Shown: in pieces, positions 44,359-55,391 of the stretch
How positions within the stretch are numbered: position 1 is the first letter of the stretch
Layout: the number at the start of each line of letters is the position of its first letter
Source of the DNA: Caballeronia grimmiae
GTDB taxonomy: Bacteria > Pseudomonadota > Gammaproteobacteria > Burkholderiales > Burkholderiaceae
Assembly (NCBI RefSeq): GCF_000698555.1
Contig: NZ_JFHE01000013.1
Span: 62,001-126,000, forward strand
DNA: 64,000 bases
Direction: 5' to 3'
Notes under the pieces: generated by a model
Told to the model about the DNA's origin: nothing
Seen by the model: the letters and a program-made list of their open reading frames with translations, nothing else
The model's database searches: none
Position numbers and translations under genes: made by a program

Positions 44359-45512
44359 AAATCCGCGACACCTCCATGCGCATGCACTTCACCGTCGAGG
44401 GCATGCGCTACCGCCCCACGCTCATGATCGACGGCGAGGCCCTAGCGCCCACGCCCGCGAACATCAAGTATGCGAACCGGCTGATCATCGAGATCTGCGA
44501 GCGCATTCGCACCGGCACCTTCATCATGCGGGAGTACTTCCCGGACTCCGACGAGACCACGAGCCCGGCCGAGCTGACCGTCGAATCGTGGCTGATCGAG
44601 TGGCTCACCACCCTGCGTATCGAGAACTCGACGCGCGGCGGCTACGACGCGGCCATCAAGTTCTGGAGTCGTGCGCCATGCGACGGCAAGCAGCGCACGC
44701 TTGGATTGATACCGCTGCGGGCCTTGAAGCTGTCGCACATTCTGACGGCAATTGCTTCGCGTCCTGACTTGAGCGGCAAGACCATCAACAACTACGTCTC
44801 CGTGCTGCGTCAGGCGTTCACACTCGCCGTCACCGACAAACTGCTGTCGACCAACCTCGCCGAAGCCGTGCCGCGCGCCAAGCACCAGCGCCAGCCTGCC
44901 GATCCGTTCTCGCGCGCCGAGTCCGAGGCGATCATCGCCGAAGCAGCGAAGGTCGATCCGCAGATTCACAACTACATCGAATTCTGGTTCTGGACGGGGC
45001 TGCGCACCTCTGAGCTCAACGGGCTCGACTGGCGCTACGTGGATCTCTACGGCGACGCGGTCTCGATCGAGCGCGTGCTGGTCGGCGGCGAGGAAAAGGA
45101 CCGCACCAAGACGGCCGAAGCGCGGCTGGTGCGGCTCAATAGCCGCTCACGCGCCGCGTTAAAGCGCCAACGTGCGGTCACAGGGCTCGCGGGCGGGCGC
45201 GTGTTCCAAGACCCGCGGTACAGCCGCCCCTGGCACAGCGAGGAGGCGTTCCTGCGGGTGTACTGGTCGCGCATCCTGAAGCGGCTGGGCATCCGCTACC
45301 GGCGCCCCTACAACATGCGCCATAGCTATGCCACCAGCATGCTGATGGCCGGCATGACGCCCGCGTTCTGCGCCAAGCAACTCGGCCACACGGTGGAGAT
45401 GTTCCTGCGCATCTACGCGAAGTGGATCGACGGAAACCAGAACGACCTGGAGACGGCGCGACTGGAGTCGGCGCTGGGCACGCGGGCAGCAAACGGCGTC
45501 AGTTCCGGCTGA
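44325..45512 (+). CDS. int: Tyrosine-family site-specific integrase
   Basis: A 395-residue phage-type integrase. The N-terminal part (about 15-80) is an arm-binding domain of the type preceding many tRNA-targeting integrases, followed by a SAM-like core-binding region and a catalytic domain with GLRTSELNGL (Arg), HSYATSMLMAG (His and preceding Arg), LGH and the nucleophile Tyr in RIYAKW. It is intact. The gene ends about 230 bp from the 3' end of the tRNA gene, which is the likely attachment site. The start used overlaps the excisionase; a start at MRMHFTVEG, 18 codons in, is possible. Confidence 0.93.
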   Translation: MGRTNRTSGGVEIRDTSMRMHFTVEGMRYRPTLMIDGEALAPTPANIKYANRLIIEICERIRTGTFIMREYFPDSDETTSPAELTVESWLIEWLTTLRIENSTRGGYDAAIKFWSRAPCDGKQRTLGLIPLRALKLSHILTAIASRPDLSGKTINNYVSVLRQAFTLAVTDKLLSTNLAEAVPRAKHQRQPADPFSRAESEAIIAEAAKVDPQIHNYIEFWFWTGLRTSELNGLDWRYVDLYGDAVSIERVLVGGEEKDRTKTAEARLVRLNSRSRAALKRQRAVTGLAGGRVFQDPRYSRPWHSEEAFLRVYWSRILKRLGIRYRRPYNMRHSYATSMLMAGMTPAFCAKQLGHTVEMFLRIYAKWIDGNQNDLETARLESALGTRAANGVSSG

Positions 45513-45743
45513 ACCGGGCGCAGCGGGAGGGGGAGGAAGGACTCCGGCGACGCGGACAGCCCGGCACCCACCGCCCCGAAACGCCCGATAGAGCCTTGCC
45601 GGTAGCCGCCAATTGCCACGGAAAAACGGCCGCCAGCCGCGGCAAACCGATCGTCAATTCAGGAGGCCGAAAACGAAATTGTCCCTGGGATGTCCCTGGA
45701 CGCCCCTGAATTTACGTAAGTCTTTGCTTTTACGAAGAAATTT

Positions 45744-45820
45744 TGGTGGGCCGGGTGGGACTCGAACCCACTGTCGGTCGATTATGAGTCGACAGCTTAT
45801 ACCAGTTAAGCTTCCGGCCC
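45744..45820 (-). tRNA. tRNA with CAT anticodon (elongator Met or lysidine-modified Ile2)
   Basis: A 77-nt cloverleaf with encoded CCA: acceptor GGGCCGG/CCGGCCC, anticodon arm GTCGA-CTCATAA-TCGAC with CAT at 45784-45786, and T arm GTGGG-TTCGAGT-CCCAC. The CTCATAA loop occurs in both elongator tRNA-Met and tRNA-Ile2, and identity cannot be settled by eye. The 3' end faces the integrase, so the terminal 20-30 bp are the probable attachment site. Confidence 0.93.
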
Positions 45821-45858
45821 TGAGACAGCGCAAACAAGCGCAGCAAGCAAAAAGAGAC

Positions 45859-45886
45859 AAAAAGAAAGCGCCGCAGCGGCGCTTTC
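45859..45886 (-). terminator. Rho-independent terminator of rpoD
   Basis: A palindrome (GAAAGCGCCGC with its complement, 45864-45886) is followed on the minus strand by a T run at 45863-45859. It lies about 90 bp past the rpoD stop and before the tRNA gene. Confidence 0.8.
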
Positions 45887-45973
45887 TGATGCTTCAGAGC
45901 GATGCGCAAGGCGACCCTCGAAGGTCTGCGAGTTTGCCTTACAACGTCTCTCAATACAAGCCCGCCGAACGCA

Positions 45974-48028
<2,055 letters not shown>

Positions 48029-48455
48029 ACAGGCTCTAGTCTCGACTCGCGGCTGCCGGACGGCAACCGATTGAACCGTGAATACCCAATGCGCACGCCG
48101 CTTCCTGCTGACCTGCCGCGTGCCCCTGCCCGGAGCCCTATCGCGGTTCGAACGCACTGCGCCCGATCGTGAATCGCTCTACCCGCAATAGCAGCCGCTT
48201 CGCTTGCGCCCGTCTGTTCGTCGGCGTGCTTATCCGCCCGTTCCCGCGTGTCTCGGCACTCTTTCGCGGCGCATTACCGCACTCGCCGCTTCCGCGTTCG
48301 CCCGACAGCCGAATCAGCCAGCGCCTTGCTTCACCCTACCCGACCTTCCCGATCTACTCTGTCACGCGTCGCTCGCTGGCCCGCGTCGAGCTGACGCGGA
48401 CCCGACAAACTAAGTGACTAAAAACAACGATTTTTGAACTTTTTATTATAGCAGT
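48029..48455 (-). promoter_or_regulatory. rpoD upstream region
   Basis: 427 bp between the dnaG stop and the rpoD start with no supported gene. A TATAAT on the minus strand (48450-48445), directly after dnaG, is a candidate -10 box in an AT-rich tract; the -35 is poor. Transcription from there would give an unusually long 5' leader for rpoD. Confidence 0.4.
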
Positions 48456-50336
48456 TCACCTTTCGGCATCTGCGCTAGCGGCCCTGCCAGCCTTGATCTG
48501 CGCGACTTTTGCCGACAAGTCCGAGAATTCCGCAACCTCTTCCGCCGACAGGTTCGATTGCCGCGCCAGTTGATCGAGCCGCGCCCGATACGTGTCGTGA
48601 CGCAGCTTCACCACCGTCGCCTGCAATTCCTCCGCTAACAGACGCTTCTGCTCTTCCACGCGATCGGCCGCACCTTCATCCGATGGATCGCGGAGCAGCA
48701 GATCTCGCACGTTTTCATCATAGGCGAGAATTTCCTGGAAGATATCCTCGTATGTAGGCGCATTTGCAGCATTTCTCAAGACATCCGACAGCATCTGGAA
48801 CTCCGCCGCGCCGCCGAGTTCACGTGCGTGGCCGATCACTTCGCTGAACAGTTCGCCGTGCTCGGTCATGGTGACGAGCGTGCGTTCGCTCTCTCCATCG
48901 AGCGATACCGCGATGCCCGGATACATCACCAGATTGCGCAGCGCGCGCTGTTCCTGGCCGGTCACGCGACGGCGTTCGCTCTTCGGCACCGACGCGCGGG
49001 CCACGGCGGCGGCGCGCGAATCAATGTCGCACAGCGCCGCAATTTCCGTGAACGGCGTATCGAGCCGGTCAGCGAGCATATGCAGGATTTGCACCCGCAA
49101 CGCGTTTGCCGGAAGCGCCTGCAGGAGCGGCTTGGCGTCGAAGAGCGCCTTTGCGCGGCCCTCCGGCTGTTCCAGCTCCTTGTCGTTCAGCACCTCGTTG
49201 AGCAAAAATTGCGACAACGGCATTGCGCGGTCGACCTGCTCGCCAAAGCCGTCCGTGCCGAACTCGCGGACGTAGCTGTCCGGGTCGTGCTCCTTTGGCA
49301 GGAACAGGAACTTGACGGTGCGGTTGTCTGCGGCGTGCGGCAGCGCCGCTTCGAGCGCGCGACGCGCGGCGCGGCGGCCGGCGGAATCGCCGTCGAAGCT
49401 GAACACCACGGTGTCGGTCTGGCGAAAGAGCTTTTGCACGTGGACCGGCGTGCAGGCGGTGCCGAGCGTCGCCACGGCGTTCGCGAAACCCAGCTGCGCG
49501 AGCGCCACGACGTCCATATACCCTTCGACGACGAGCGCATAACCCAGTTCGCGGATCGCAAGACGCGCTTCGAACAGGCCGTACAGCTCGCTGCCCTTGC
49601 TGAACAAGGGCGTCTCCGGCGAATTCAGATACTTCGGCTCGCCGCCGTCGAGCACGCGTCCGCCGAAACCGATGACATTGCCCTTCACATTGCGGATCGG
49701 GAACATCACGCGCTCGCGGAAGCGATCGTAGCGGCGCGCCTGGCCTTGGGCGTCCGTCTTCTCGCTGACGATCACGAGGCCCGCTTCGACGAGATTGTCG
49801 TTGCGATAATCCGGGAACGCGGTTTCGAGGTTCTGCCAGCCGTCGGGCGCATAGCCGAGGCCGAAGCGCGCGGCGATTTCGCCGGTCAGGCCGCGCTTCT
49901 TCAAATACGCGATGGCGTTCGGCGCGGCGCGCAACTGCTTGCGATAGAAATCGCAGGCGGTCTGCATCACGTCGGTCAATGCGGTGCTGACCGCCTTGCT
50001 GGGCGCGCTCTCGCCGGCGCCCGAGCCGCGAAACGAATTCGAAGGCTCTTGCGGCACCGTCAGCCCCGCGCCCTGCGCAAGGTCTTTGACCGCCTCCGGA
50101 AACGTCAGCCCCGTGTGTTCCATCAGGAAGCCGATTGCCGTGCCGTGCGCGCCGCAGCCGAAGCAGTGATAGAACTGCTTGGTCGGGCTGACCGTGAACG
50201 ACGGGCTCTTCTCGTTATGGAACGGGCACAGGCCCATGAAATTCGCGCCGCCCTTCTTCAACTGGACGTAGCGGCCCACCACGTCGACGATATCGACGCG
50301 GTTGAGCAAATCCTGCAGGAATGCGTGCGGAATCAC
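48456..50336 (-). CDS. dnaG: DNA primase DnaG
   Basis: A 626-residue primase. The N-terminal zinc-binding domain (CPFHNEKSPSFTVSPTKQFY then HCFGCG) is followed by the TOPRIM catalytic core with VVEGYMDVVAL and FDGDSAGRRAA, and a C-terminal helicase-binding region. Length and order are typical. It lies 21 bp downstream of yqeY, so yqeY-dnaG probably form one transcript that continues to rpoD. Confidence 0.98.
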   Translation of the reverse strand: MIPHAFLQDLLNRVDIVDVVGRYVQLKKGGANFMGLCPFHNEKSPSFTVSPTKQFYHCFGCGAHGTAIGFLMEHTGLTFPEAVKDLAQGAGLTVPQEPSNSFRGSGAGESAPSKAVSTALTDVMQTACDFYRKQLRAAPNAIAYLKKRGLTGEIAARFGLGYAPDGWQNLETAFPDYRNDNLVEAGLVIVSEKTDAQGQARRYDRFRERVMFPIRNVKGNVIGFGGRVLDGGEPKYLNSPETPLFSKGSELYGLFEARLAIRELGYALVVEGYMDVVALAQLGFANAVATLGTACTPVHVQKLFRQTDTVVFSFDGDSAGRRAARRALEAALPHAADNRTVKFLFLPKEHDPDSYVREFGTDGFGEQVDRAMPLSQFLLNEVLNDKELEQPEGRAKALFDAKPLLQALPANALRVQILHMLADRLDTPFTEIAALCDIDSRAAAVARASVPKSERRRVTGQEQRALRNLVMYPGIAVSLDGESERTLVTMTEHGELFSEVIGHARELGGAAEFQMLSDVLRNAANAPTYEDIFQEILAYDENVRDLLLRDPSDEGAADRVEEQKRLLAEELQATVVKLRHDTYRARLDQLARQSNLSAEEVAEFSDLSAKVAQIKAGRAASADAER

Positions 50337-50357
50337 CGGTAGTTAGCGCGGCGTGCG

Positions 50358-50804
50358 TTACTTGGCGAGCGCGGCTTTGACCTGCGCGGATACGGCGGTC
50401 ATGTCCGCCTTGCCCGCGAGCTTCGGCTTCAGGACGCCCATCACCTTGCCCATGTCCTGCGGACCTGCCGAGCCCGTCGCGGCGATCGCGGCTTGCACTT
50501 CGGCGGCGATGGCATCGGAGGAAAGCTGCTCGGGCATGTACGCGGACAGAATGACCAGTTCGGCCTTTTCCTTGTCGGCGAGATCGGTGCGGCCGGCGGA
50601 TTCGAACTGGCTGATCGAGTCCTTGCGCTGCTTGATCATCTTGTCGATGACCGCGGTGACGGCGGCGTCGTCGAGCGTCACGCGATCGTCGACTTCACGC
50701 TGCTTGATCGCCGCGAGCAGCAGACGAATCGTGCCGAGGCGCTCGGTTTCCCGTGCGCGCATGGCGGTCTTCATGTCGTCGTTGATCTGGTCTTTGAGGC
50801 TCAT
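50358..50804 (-). CDS. GatB/YqeY domain-containing protein
   Basis: A 148-residue YqeY-family protein (MSLKDQINDDMKTAMRAR then IRLLLAAIKQREVDDR, PEQLSSDAIAAEVQAAI and MGKVMGVLKPKLAGKAD). The domain is related to the tail of GatB and is thought to have tRNA- or amidotransferase-linked functions, not established. It is regularly found between rpsU and dnaG; here no rpsU is found in the preceding 250 bp. Confidence 0.95.
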   Translation of the reverse strand: MSLKDQINDDMKTAMRARETERLGTIRLLLAAIKQREVDDRVTLDDAAVTAVIDKMIKQRKDSISQFESAGRTDLADKEKAELVILSAYMPEQLSSDAIAAEVQAAIAATGSAGPQDMGKVMGVLKPKLAGKADMTAVSAQVKAALAK

Positions 50805-50866
50805 CGTTCACCCGGTGCAATTGCGAAATGGAAAGTCCCGACCGACGTTCGACCGCGCCGCGAAAG

Positions 50867-50900
50867 CAAAAACCCGCTTGGGAGCGCCTCCTCAAGCGGG
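50867..50900 (-). terminator. Rho-independent terminator upstream of yqeY
   Basis: CCCGCTTG (50900-50893) pairs with CAAGCGGG (50880-50873) with an extra inner GGAG/CTCC stem, followed on the minus strand by five T residues. It lies about 60 bp before the yqeY start and ends either the flavoprotein transcript or a short RNA starting near 51003. Confidence 0.85.
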
Positions 50901-51014
50901 ACTGTAGCGAGTCGTTGGAAGCTCCGAGCGATGCGCGCCGCCGTAACGCCAGTCAGAGCGAAGGAGCGGCGCGAGAGCGCACAAGGAATCCTCCGATGAC
51001 CGTCCGAGTATAGC
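50901..51014 (-). ncRNA. Candidate short transcript between the flavoprotein and yqeY genes
   Basis: On the minus strand a TATACT box (51013-51008 as AGTATA on plus) is followed by about 100 bp without a long open frame and then a strong terminator. This promoter-terminator arrangement would make an RNA of about 130 nt. A GGAGGA followed by a 9-codon GTG-initiated frame is inside it. It occupies the place where rpsU is expected, so it could be the scar of a deleted rpsU or a small RNA; neither is proven. Confidence 0.3.
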
Positions 51015-51062
51015 AAACGGGTTCGCGTTTCGAGACCGGCAAAACGCCCGTCTGCGCGCCCC

Positions 51063-52289
51063 TCAGGCGACTTTTGCGATGCCGTGCGCGTACTCGGCTG
51101 CCGCCTTGCCCGCCGCGACGCCCGATGCCCACGCCCACTGAAAGTTGTAGCCGCCGAGCCAGCCGGTGACGTCCACCGCCTCGCCGACGAAGTACAGTCC
51201 CGCGACGCGCTCGCTCATCATCGTGGCCGACGACAGTTCGCGCGTATCGACGCCGCCGCGCGTGACTTCCGCCTTGCGATAACCCTCGGTGCCGCTCGGC
51301 GTCAGCGTCCAGTCCGACAGCGACGCGCCGAGCGCCTTGAGCGTGCGATCGGGCAGATCGGCGAGGCGCGCATCGACGGGCACGCGCTGCGCGTCGAGCC
51401 ACGCATGCGCGAGCCGCGCCGGAAGATACTCGGTCAGGAAATTGCCGATCTGCTTCTTCGATCCCGCTTTCGCGTCGAGCAGCAGTTCGGTCGCGTCGAG
51501 TTCGGGCAGCAGATCGACGTGGATCGGTTCGGACGTGTTCCAGTAGCTGGAGATTTGCAGCACGCCCGGCCCGGACAGCCCGCGATGCGTGAGCAGCAAG
51601 TCCTCTTCGAACTCGCCGCGCGTCTTGCCCTTGCCCGCGCTGATGCGAACCGGCAGCGAAAGCCCGGACAACGCGGCGAACGGGGCCCAGTCAGCGGAGG
51701 TGAACGTGAGCGGCACGAGCGCGGGATGCGTATCGACGAGCTTGTGCCCGAACTGCTTCGCGACGCGATAACCAAAATCCGTCGCGCCGATCTTCGGAAT
51801 CGAGAGTCCGCCCGTCGCGATTACGAGCGCGGCCGCGTGAATCGCGCCGGCAGTCGTATCGAGCGTGAAGCGCGCGCCGTCATGACGGATCGCCTGGACG
51901 CTCACCGGACGCCGCCACGCGACGCCGCCGGCATCGCATTCGCTGCGCAGGACGTCGATGACCGTCTCGCTCGAATCGTCGCAGAAGAGCTGGCCCTTGT
52001 GCTTCTCGTGCCACTTCACGCGGTATTGCTTGAGCAGCGCAAGAAAGTCGCGCGGCGTGTAGCGGGCGAGCGCGGAGCGGCAGAAACGCGGATTCGCCGA
52101 CAAGAAGTTTGCCGGCTGCGCGTTGATGTTGGTGAAGTTGCAGCGGCCGCCGCCCGAGATGCGGATTTTTTCCGCGAGGCGCTCGGCGTGGTCGATGAGC
52201 ACGACGCGCCGGCCCGCCTGAGCCGCGACGGCCGCGCACATCATGCCGGCCGCGCCCGCGCCGATCACGGCGATGTCGAAGGATTCCAT
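51063..52289 (-). CDS. NAD(P)/FAD-dependent oxidoreductase, HI0933/YhiN family
   Basis: A 408-residue flavoprotein. The N-terminal FAD-binding Rossmann motif is [15 protein letters not shown] (residues 6-20), followed by the family signature [12 protein letters not shown], and a C-terminal [22 protein letters not shown] for the flavin. The ATG at 52289 (MESFDIAV) is chosen; longer starts add unrelated sequence. The gene is divergent from tsaD with 61 bp between the starts. Substrate unknown. Confidence 0.93.
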   Translation of the reverse strand: MESFDIAVIGAGAAGMMCAAVAAQAGRRVVLIDHAERLAEKIRISGGGRCNFTNINAQPANFLSANPRFCRSALARYTPRDFLALLKQYRVKWHEKHKGQLFCDDSSETVIDVLRSECDAGGVAWRRPVSVQAIRHDGARFTLDTTAGAIHAAALVIATGGLSIPKIGATDFGYRVAKQFGHKLVDTHPALVPLTFTSADWAPFAALSGLSLPVRISAGKGKTRGEFEEDLLLTHRGLSGPGVLQISSYWNTSEPIHVDLLPELDATELLLDAKAGSKKQIGNFLTEYLPARLAHAWLDAQRVPVDARLADLPDRTLKALGASLSDWTLTPSGTEGYRKAEVTRGGVDTRELSSATMMSERVAGLYFVGEAVDVTGWLGGYNFQWAWASGVAAGKAAAEYAHGIAKVA

Positions 52290-52350
52290 GCCGCGCATTG
52301 TAACCGGCGCCCGCTGGTATACTTTCCCGTTACCCTCCGACGTCCCGATC

Positions 52351-53379
52351 ATGCTCGTTCTCGGCATCGAAAGTTCCTGCGACGAAACCGGCCTCGCGCT
52401 CTACGACACGGAGCGCGGCCTGCTTGCTCACGCGCTGCATTCGCAGATTGCGATGCATCGCGAGTACGGCGGCGTCGTGCCGGAACTGGCCTCGCGCGAT
52501 CACATCCGCCGGGCGCTGCCGCTGCTCGAACAGGTGATGAGCGAGGCGAAAGTCGAGCGCGCCGCAATCGACGCCATCGCGTTCACGCAAGGGCCGGGGC
52601 TCGCCGGCGCGCTGCTGGTCGGCGCGAGCATCGCCAACGCGCTGGCGATGGCGTGGGACAAGCCGACGGTCGGCATCCATCATCTCGAAGGGCATCTGTT
52701 GTCGCCGCTGCTGGTCGATGCGCCGCCGCCGTTTCCGTTCGTCGCGCTGCTGGTATCGGGCGGACATACGCAATTGATGCGCGTCACCGATGTCGGCGTC
52801 TACGAGACGCTCGGCGAAACGCTCGACGACGCCGCCGGCGAAGCGTTCGACAAAACCGCGAAGTTGCTCGGCCTCGGCTATCCGGGCGGGCCGGAAGTAT
52901 CGCGGCTCGCGGAGTTCGGCACGCCGGGCGCGGTCACGCTGCCGCGTCCGATGCTGCACTCCGGCGACCTCGATTTCAGCTTCAGCGGCTTGAAAACCGC
53001 CGTGCTGACGCAAAGCCGCAAGCTCGGCGCGAACGTCTGCGAACAGTCGAAGGCGGATCTGGCGCGCGGTTTCGTCGATGCCGCCGTCGATGTGCTCGTC
53101 GCCAAGTCGCTCGCGGCGCTCAAGAAGACGGGCCTGAAACGGCTGGTCGTCGCGGGCGGCGTCGGGGCGAACCGGCAGTTGCGCGAGGCGCTGTCGGCGG
53201 CGGCGAAGAAGCGGCGCTTCGACGTTCACTATCCCGATTTGTCGCTCTGCACGGATAACGGCGCGATGATCGCGCTGGCCGGCGCGCTGCGGCTCACGCG
53301 CTGGCCGGAGCAGGCCGTGCGCGACTACGCCTTCACCGTGAAACCGCGCTGGGACCTGACTTCGCTGGCCCGCGCCTAG
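52351..53379 (+). CDS. tsaD: tRNA N6-threonylcarbamoyladenosine transferase subunit TsaD
   Basis: A 342-residue ASKHA-fold enzyme that transfers the threonylcarbamoyl group to A37 of ANN-decoding tRNAs with TsaB and TsaE. The start [19 protein letters not shown] is the canonical N-terminus. The metal-binding histidines are in HLEGH, and LVSGGHTQL and the C-terminal CTDNGAMIA motif are present. No close partner genes are adjacent. Formerly named gcp. Confidence 0.98.
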   Translation: MLVLGIESSCDETGLALYDTERGLLAHALHSQIAMHREYGGVVPELASRDHIRRALPLLEQVMSEAKVERAAIDAIAFTQGPGLAGALLVGASIANALAMAWDKPTVGIHHLEGHLLSPLLVDAPPPFPFVALLVSGGHTQLMRVTDVGVYETLGETLDDAAGEAFDKTAKLLGLGYPGGPEVSRLAEFGTPGAVTLPRPMLHSGDLDFSFSGLKTAVLTQSRKLGANVCEQSKADLARGFVDAAVDVLVAKSLAALKKTGLKRLVVAGGVGANRQLREALSAAAKKRRFDVHYPDLSLCTDNGAMIALAGALRLTRWPEQAVRDYAFTVKPRWDLTSLARA

Positions 53380-54008
53380 TTCTTTTTCGGCGGACTGAAC
53401 GGCTGCACGACGGACCGGAACACGTCGAGCGCCTCGCAGCGATCGCTGTGCGCGATCAATGCCGGCCATCGTGCGCCGGCGAAAACCGGCGCGTGCGCCT
53501 CGCGGGCAAAACGCAGCGCGCACGCCACGCCGATATCCGCATGACCGATCGATTCGCCGAACCAGAAGGGCGTCGGGCGCGCGGCGCGGTCGGCTTCGAG
53601 CGCATCGAGCACGCGCTCGACCTGCCCCGTGCAGCGATCCACCCACGCCTGCGACTCCTCCTCATGCAACACGCGTTCGTAGACCAGCGCGACGGCTTTG
53701 TCGGCGAGGCCCGTCGCCAGCGCGCAAACCTTGAGCGCCTCGCGTCGCGCGGCGCCGTCCGATGCGATCAGCGCGCGCGCTGCACCCGCTTGTTCATCGA
53801 GATAATCGAGGATCATCGCGCTTTCGATTAACACGTCGCCGGAATCGAGCACGAGCGTCGGCACGCGGATCAGCGGGTTGATCGGCGCGATCTTGGCGGC
53901 ATCGCCGAAGACGGACCACGGACGATGCTCGTACGCGATGCCGTAAAGATGCAACGCGATGGCGACGCGTCGCACGAACGGGGAATCGTATTGGCCGATG
54001 AGGATCAT
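53376..54008 (-). CDS. Glutathione S-transferase family protein
   Basis: A 210-residue thioredoxin-fold GST. The N-terminal half begins [19 protein letters not shown], with a serine where many GSTs have catalytic Ser or Cys, and has [20 protein letters not shown] for glutathione binding. The C-terminal helical domain ends [11 protein letters not shown]. The stop overlaps the tsaD stop region from the opposite strand by 4 bp. The natural substrate is unknown. Confidence 0.92.
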   Translation of the reverse strand: MILIGQYDSPFVRRVAIALHLYGIAYEHRPWSVFGDAAKIAPINPLIRVPTLVLDSGDVLIESAMILDYLDEQAGAARALIASDGAARREALKVCALATGLADKAVALVYERVLHEEESQAWVDRCTGQVERVLDALEADRAARPTPFWFGESIGHADIGVACALRFAREAHAPVFAGARWPALIAHSDRCEALDVFRSVVQPFSPPKKN

Positions 54009-54040
54009 TCGCGCGCCCGGTAGTGTGAGAGACGGCCAGT

Positions 54041-55288
54041 TTAAGGTCGCGCGGGCCTCGGAAACAATGGCAGCGCAAGCGACGCGCACACGCCCGCCGC
54101 GAGCCAGACGGCCGTCCACGAACCGGCGGCCAGCACGTGCGGGATTGCAATCGGCGTCAGAAACAGGCCGGCGTAGACCGCGGTGTTCGTCATTCCGAGT
54201 GCGGTGCCGGCGCGCGCGGTGCCCGCGAGCGTCGCCAGTTCGGTGTACGCGACGCCATGCCATGCCGATATCGACACGCCCGCCAGGACGATCATCGTCG
54301 CCAGCAATACCGGCGCGCGCGCCGCCCCGAGCGCGGTCGCCGCCGCCAGCGCCGCGAACGACGCCACCGCGATCCACGTCGATACGCGCAGATACCCGCG
54401 ACGATTGCCATGCCGGTCGGTGTAACGGCCGCTCCAGACGCGCATGATCATCGCGCCGAGCTGGAGCGCGCCCATCGTCGCGCTGATCGACGTGACGCCG
54501 AAGCGGCCCGCATCGTGCAGAAAGACGGCGGCGAACGTCAGCACGGCGAACTGGGGCATGCACAGCACGCCGATGCCGAGCACCATGCGCCAGACGAGCA
54601 CATTGCCGAGCGGCGCGGCGCGCTTTTGCTGCGGATGCTGCGGATGCTGCGGCGGCTGCGCGGCGCGCGGCGGTTCGTGCAGCCAGCGCCACGTGAATGC
54701 GCCGGACACTGCGCACATCGCGGCCAGCGCGCCGAATACGGCGGAAAAGCCGACCGACGACGCGAGCCACGGCAACAATGCCGCGCCGATGCCGCCGCCG
54801 AGCGGCACGGCGGTCTGGCGGATACTCATCGCGAGACCGCGCTCGCCTTCCGCGAACCAGGCCATCACCGCGCGGCCGCTCGCGCCGTTCACGCTGCCGC
54901 CGAACAGTCCGAGCGCGCACATGCCGGCCACGAGCCAAACCAGCGACGGTGCGCCCGCGCTTGCCGATGGCGCGACGAACACACTCATCCCGACGAGCGC
55001 GATGGCGGTCGCGATCAGACCGAGCAGCAGCACCCGGCGATCGCCCCATCGGTCGGTAAGCAGGCCCCACGGCAATTCCGATACCGCCGCGCCCAGCCCG
55101 AGCGCCCCCAGCACGAGCCCGAGCTCCGCGTTGTTCAGGTAATAGCCGCTGCGCAACCACACGGCGGTCGTCGGTATCCCGGCCACGGCGGCGGAAAAGC
55201 TCGCATTCGCCGCCACGCCCACGCCAAGCACTTTCCACCGATGCCCGCCGCCGACCGCAGGCGCGGTCGAGTCGAAAGTCGTTGCCAT
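54041..55288 (-). CDS. Major facilitator superfamily transporter
   Basis: A 415-residue protein with about 12 membrane segments. The loop 2-3 MFS motif is visible as GLLTDRWGDRRVLLLG, and its repeat near the middle as WSGRYTDRHGNRRGY. A Pro/Gln-rich cytoplasmic loop (HPQHPQQKR) separates the two halves. The start at 55288 (MATTFDSTAP) faces a divergent LysR gene, so it is probably the regulator's target. The substrate is unknown. Confidence 0.9.
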   Translation of the reverse strand: MATTFDSTAPAVGGGHRWKVLGVGVAANASFSAAVAGIPTTAVWLRSGYYLNNAELGLVLGALGLGAAVSELPWGLLTDRWGDRRVLLLGLIATAIALVGMSVFVAPSASAGAPSLVWLVAGMCALGLFGGSVNGASGRAVMAWFAEGERGLAMSIRQTAVPLGGGIGAALLPWLASSVGFSAVFGALAAMCAVSGAFTWRWLHEPPRAAQPPQHPQHPQQKRAAPLGNVLVWRMVLGIGVLCMPQFAVLTFAAVFLHDAGRFGVTSISATMGALQLGAMIMRVWSGRYTDRHGNRRGYLRVSTWIAVASFAALAAATALGAARAPVLLATMIVLAGVSISAWHGVAYTELATLAGTARAGTALGMTNTAVYAGLFLTPIAIPHVLAAGSWTAVWLAAGVCASLALPLFPRPARP

Positions 55289-55306
55289 GCCGCACCTCGT
55301 TATCAT

Positions 55307-55322
55307 TGACTGCGGCCAGTCT
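55307..55322. promoter_or_regulatory. Candidate LysR-type operator between the MFS and LysR genes
   Basis: GACTG and CAGTC (55308-55312 and 55317-55321) flank a CGGC core and form a near palindrome in the 103-bp divergent gap. Its size and place suit a LysR recognition site. The call rests on symmetry and location only. Confidence 0.35.
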
Positions 55323-55391
55323 GACGCCTTAGCATCGTCCTGAAAATCAAATAGTTTTGCACCGATCATTCGATCAAACGGGACAGTTGCC

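Larger units (their letters stand above)
39550..45743. mobile_element. Prophage/genomic-island remnant between the CDI locus and the tRNA gene
   Basis: The segment carries, from left to right, minus-strand tail genes (hub, plug, baseplate protein, tape measure with lysozyme domain), several of them broken, two plus-strand genes embedded among them, then plus-strand small genes, an excisionase and a tyrosine integrase that ends about 230 bp from a tRNA gene whose 3' end points at it. Head, portal, terminase, lysis and replication genes are missing. The right boundary is taken as the tRNA; the left boundary is the breakpoint with the toxin fragment and is approximate. A second copy of the tRNA 3' end was looked for by eye and not found. 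Confidence 0.7.

Noticed and set aside
50805-51060. A ribosomal protein S21 (rpsU) gene upstream of yqeY
   Set aside because: All frames were read; none gives the S21 sequence, and the gap is too short for it together with the terminator.
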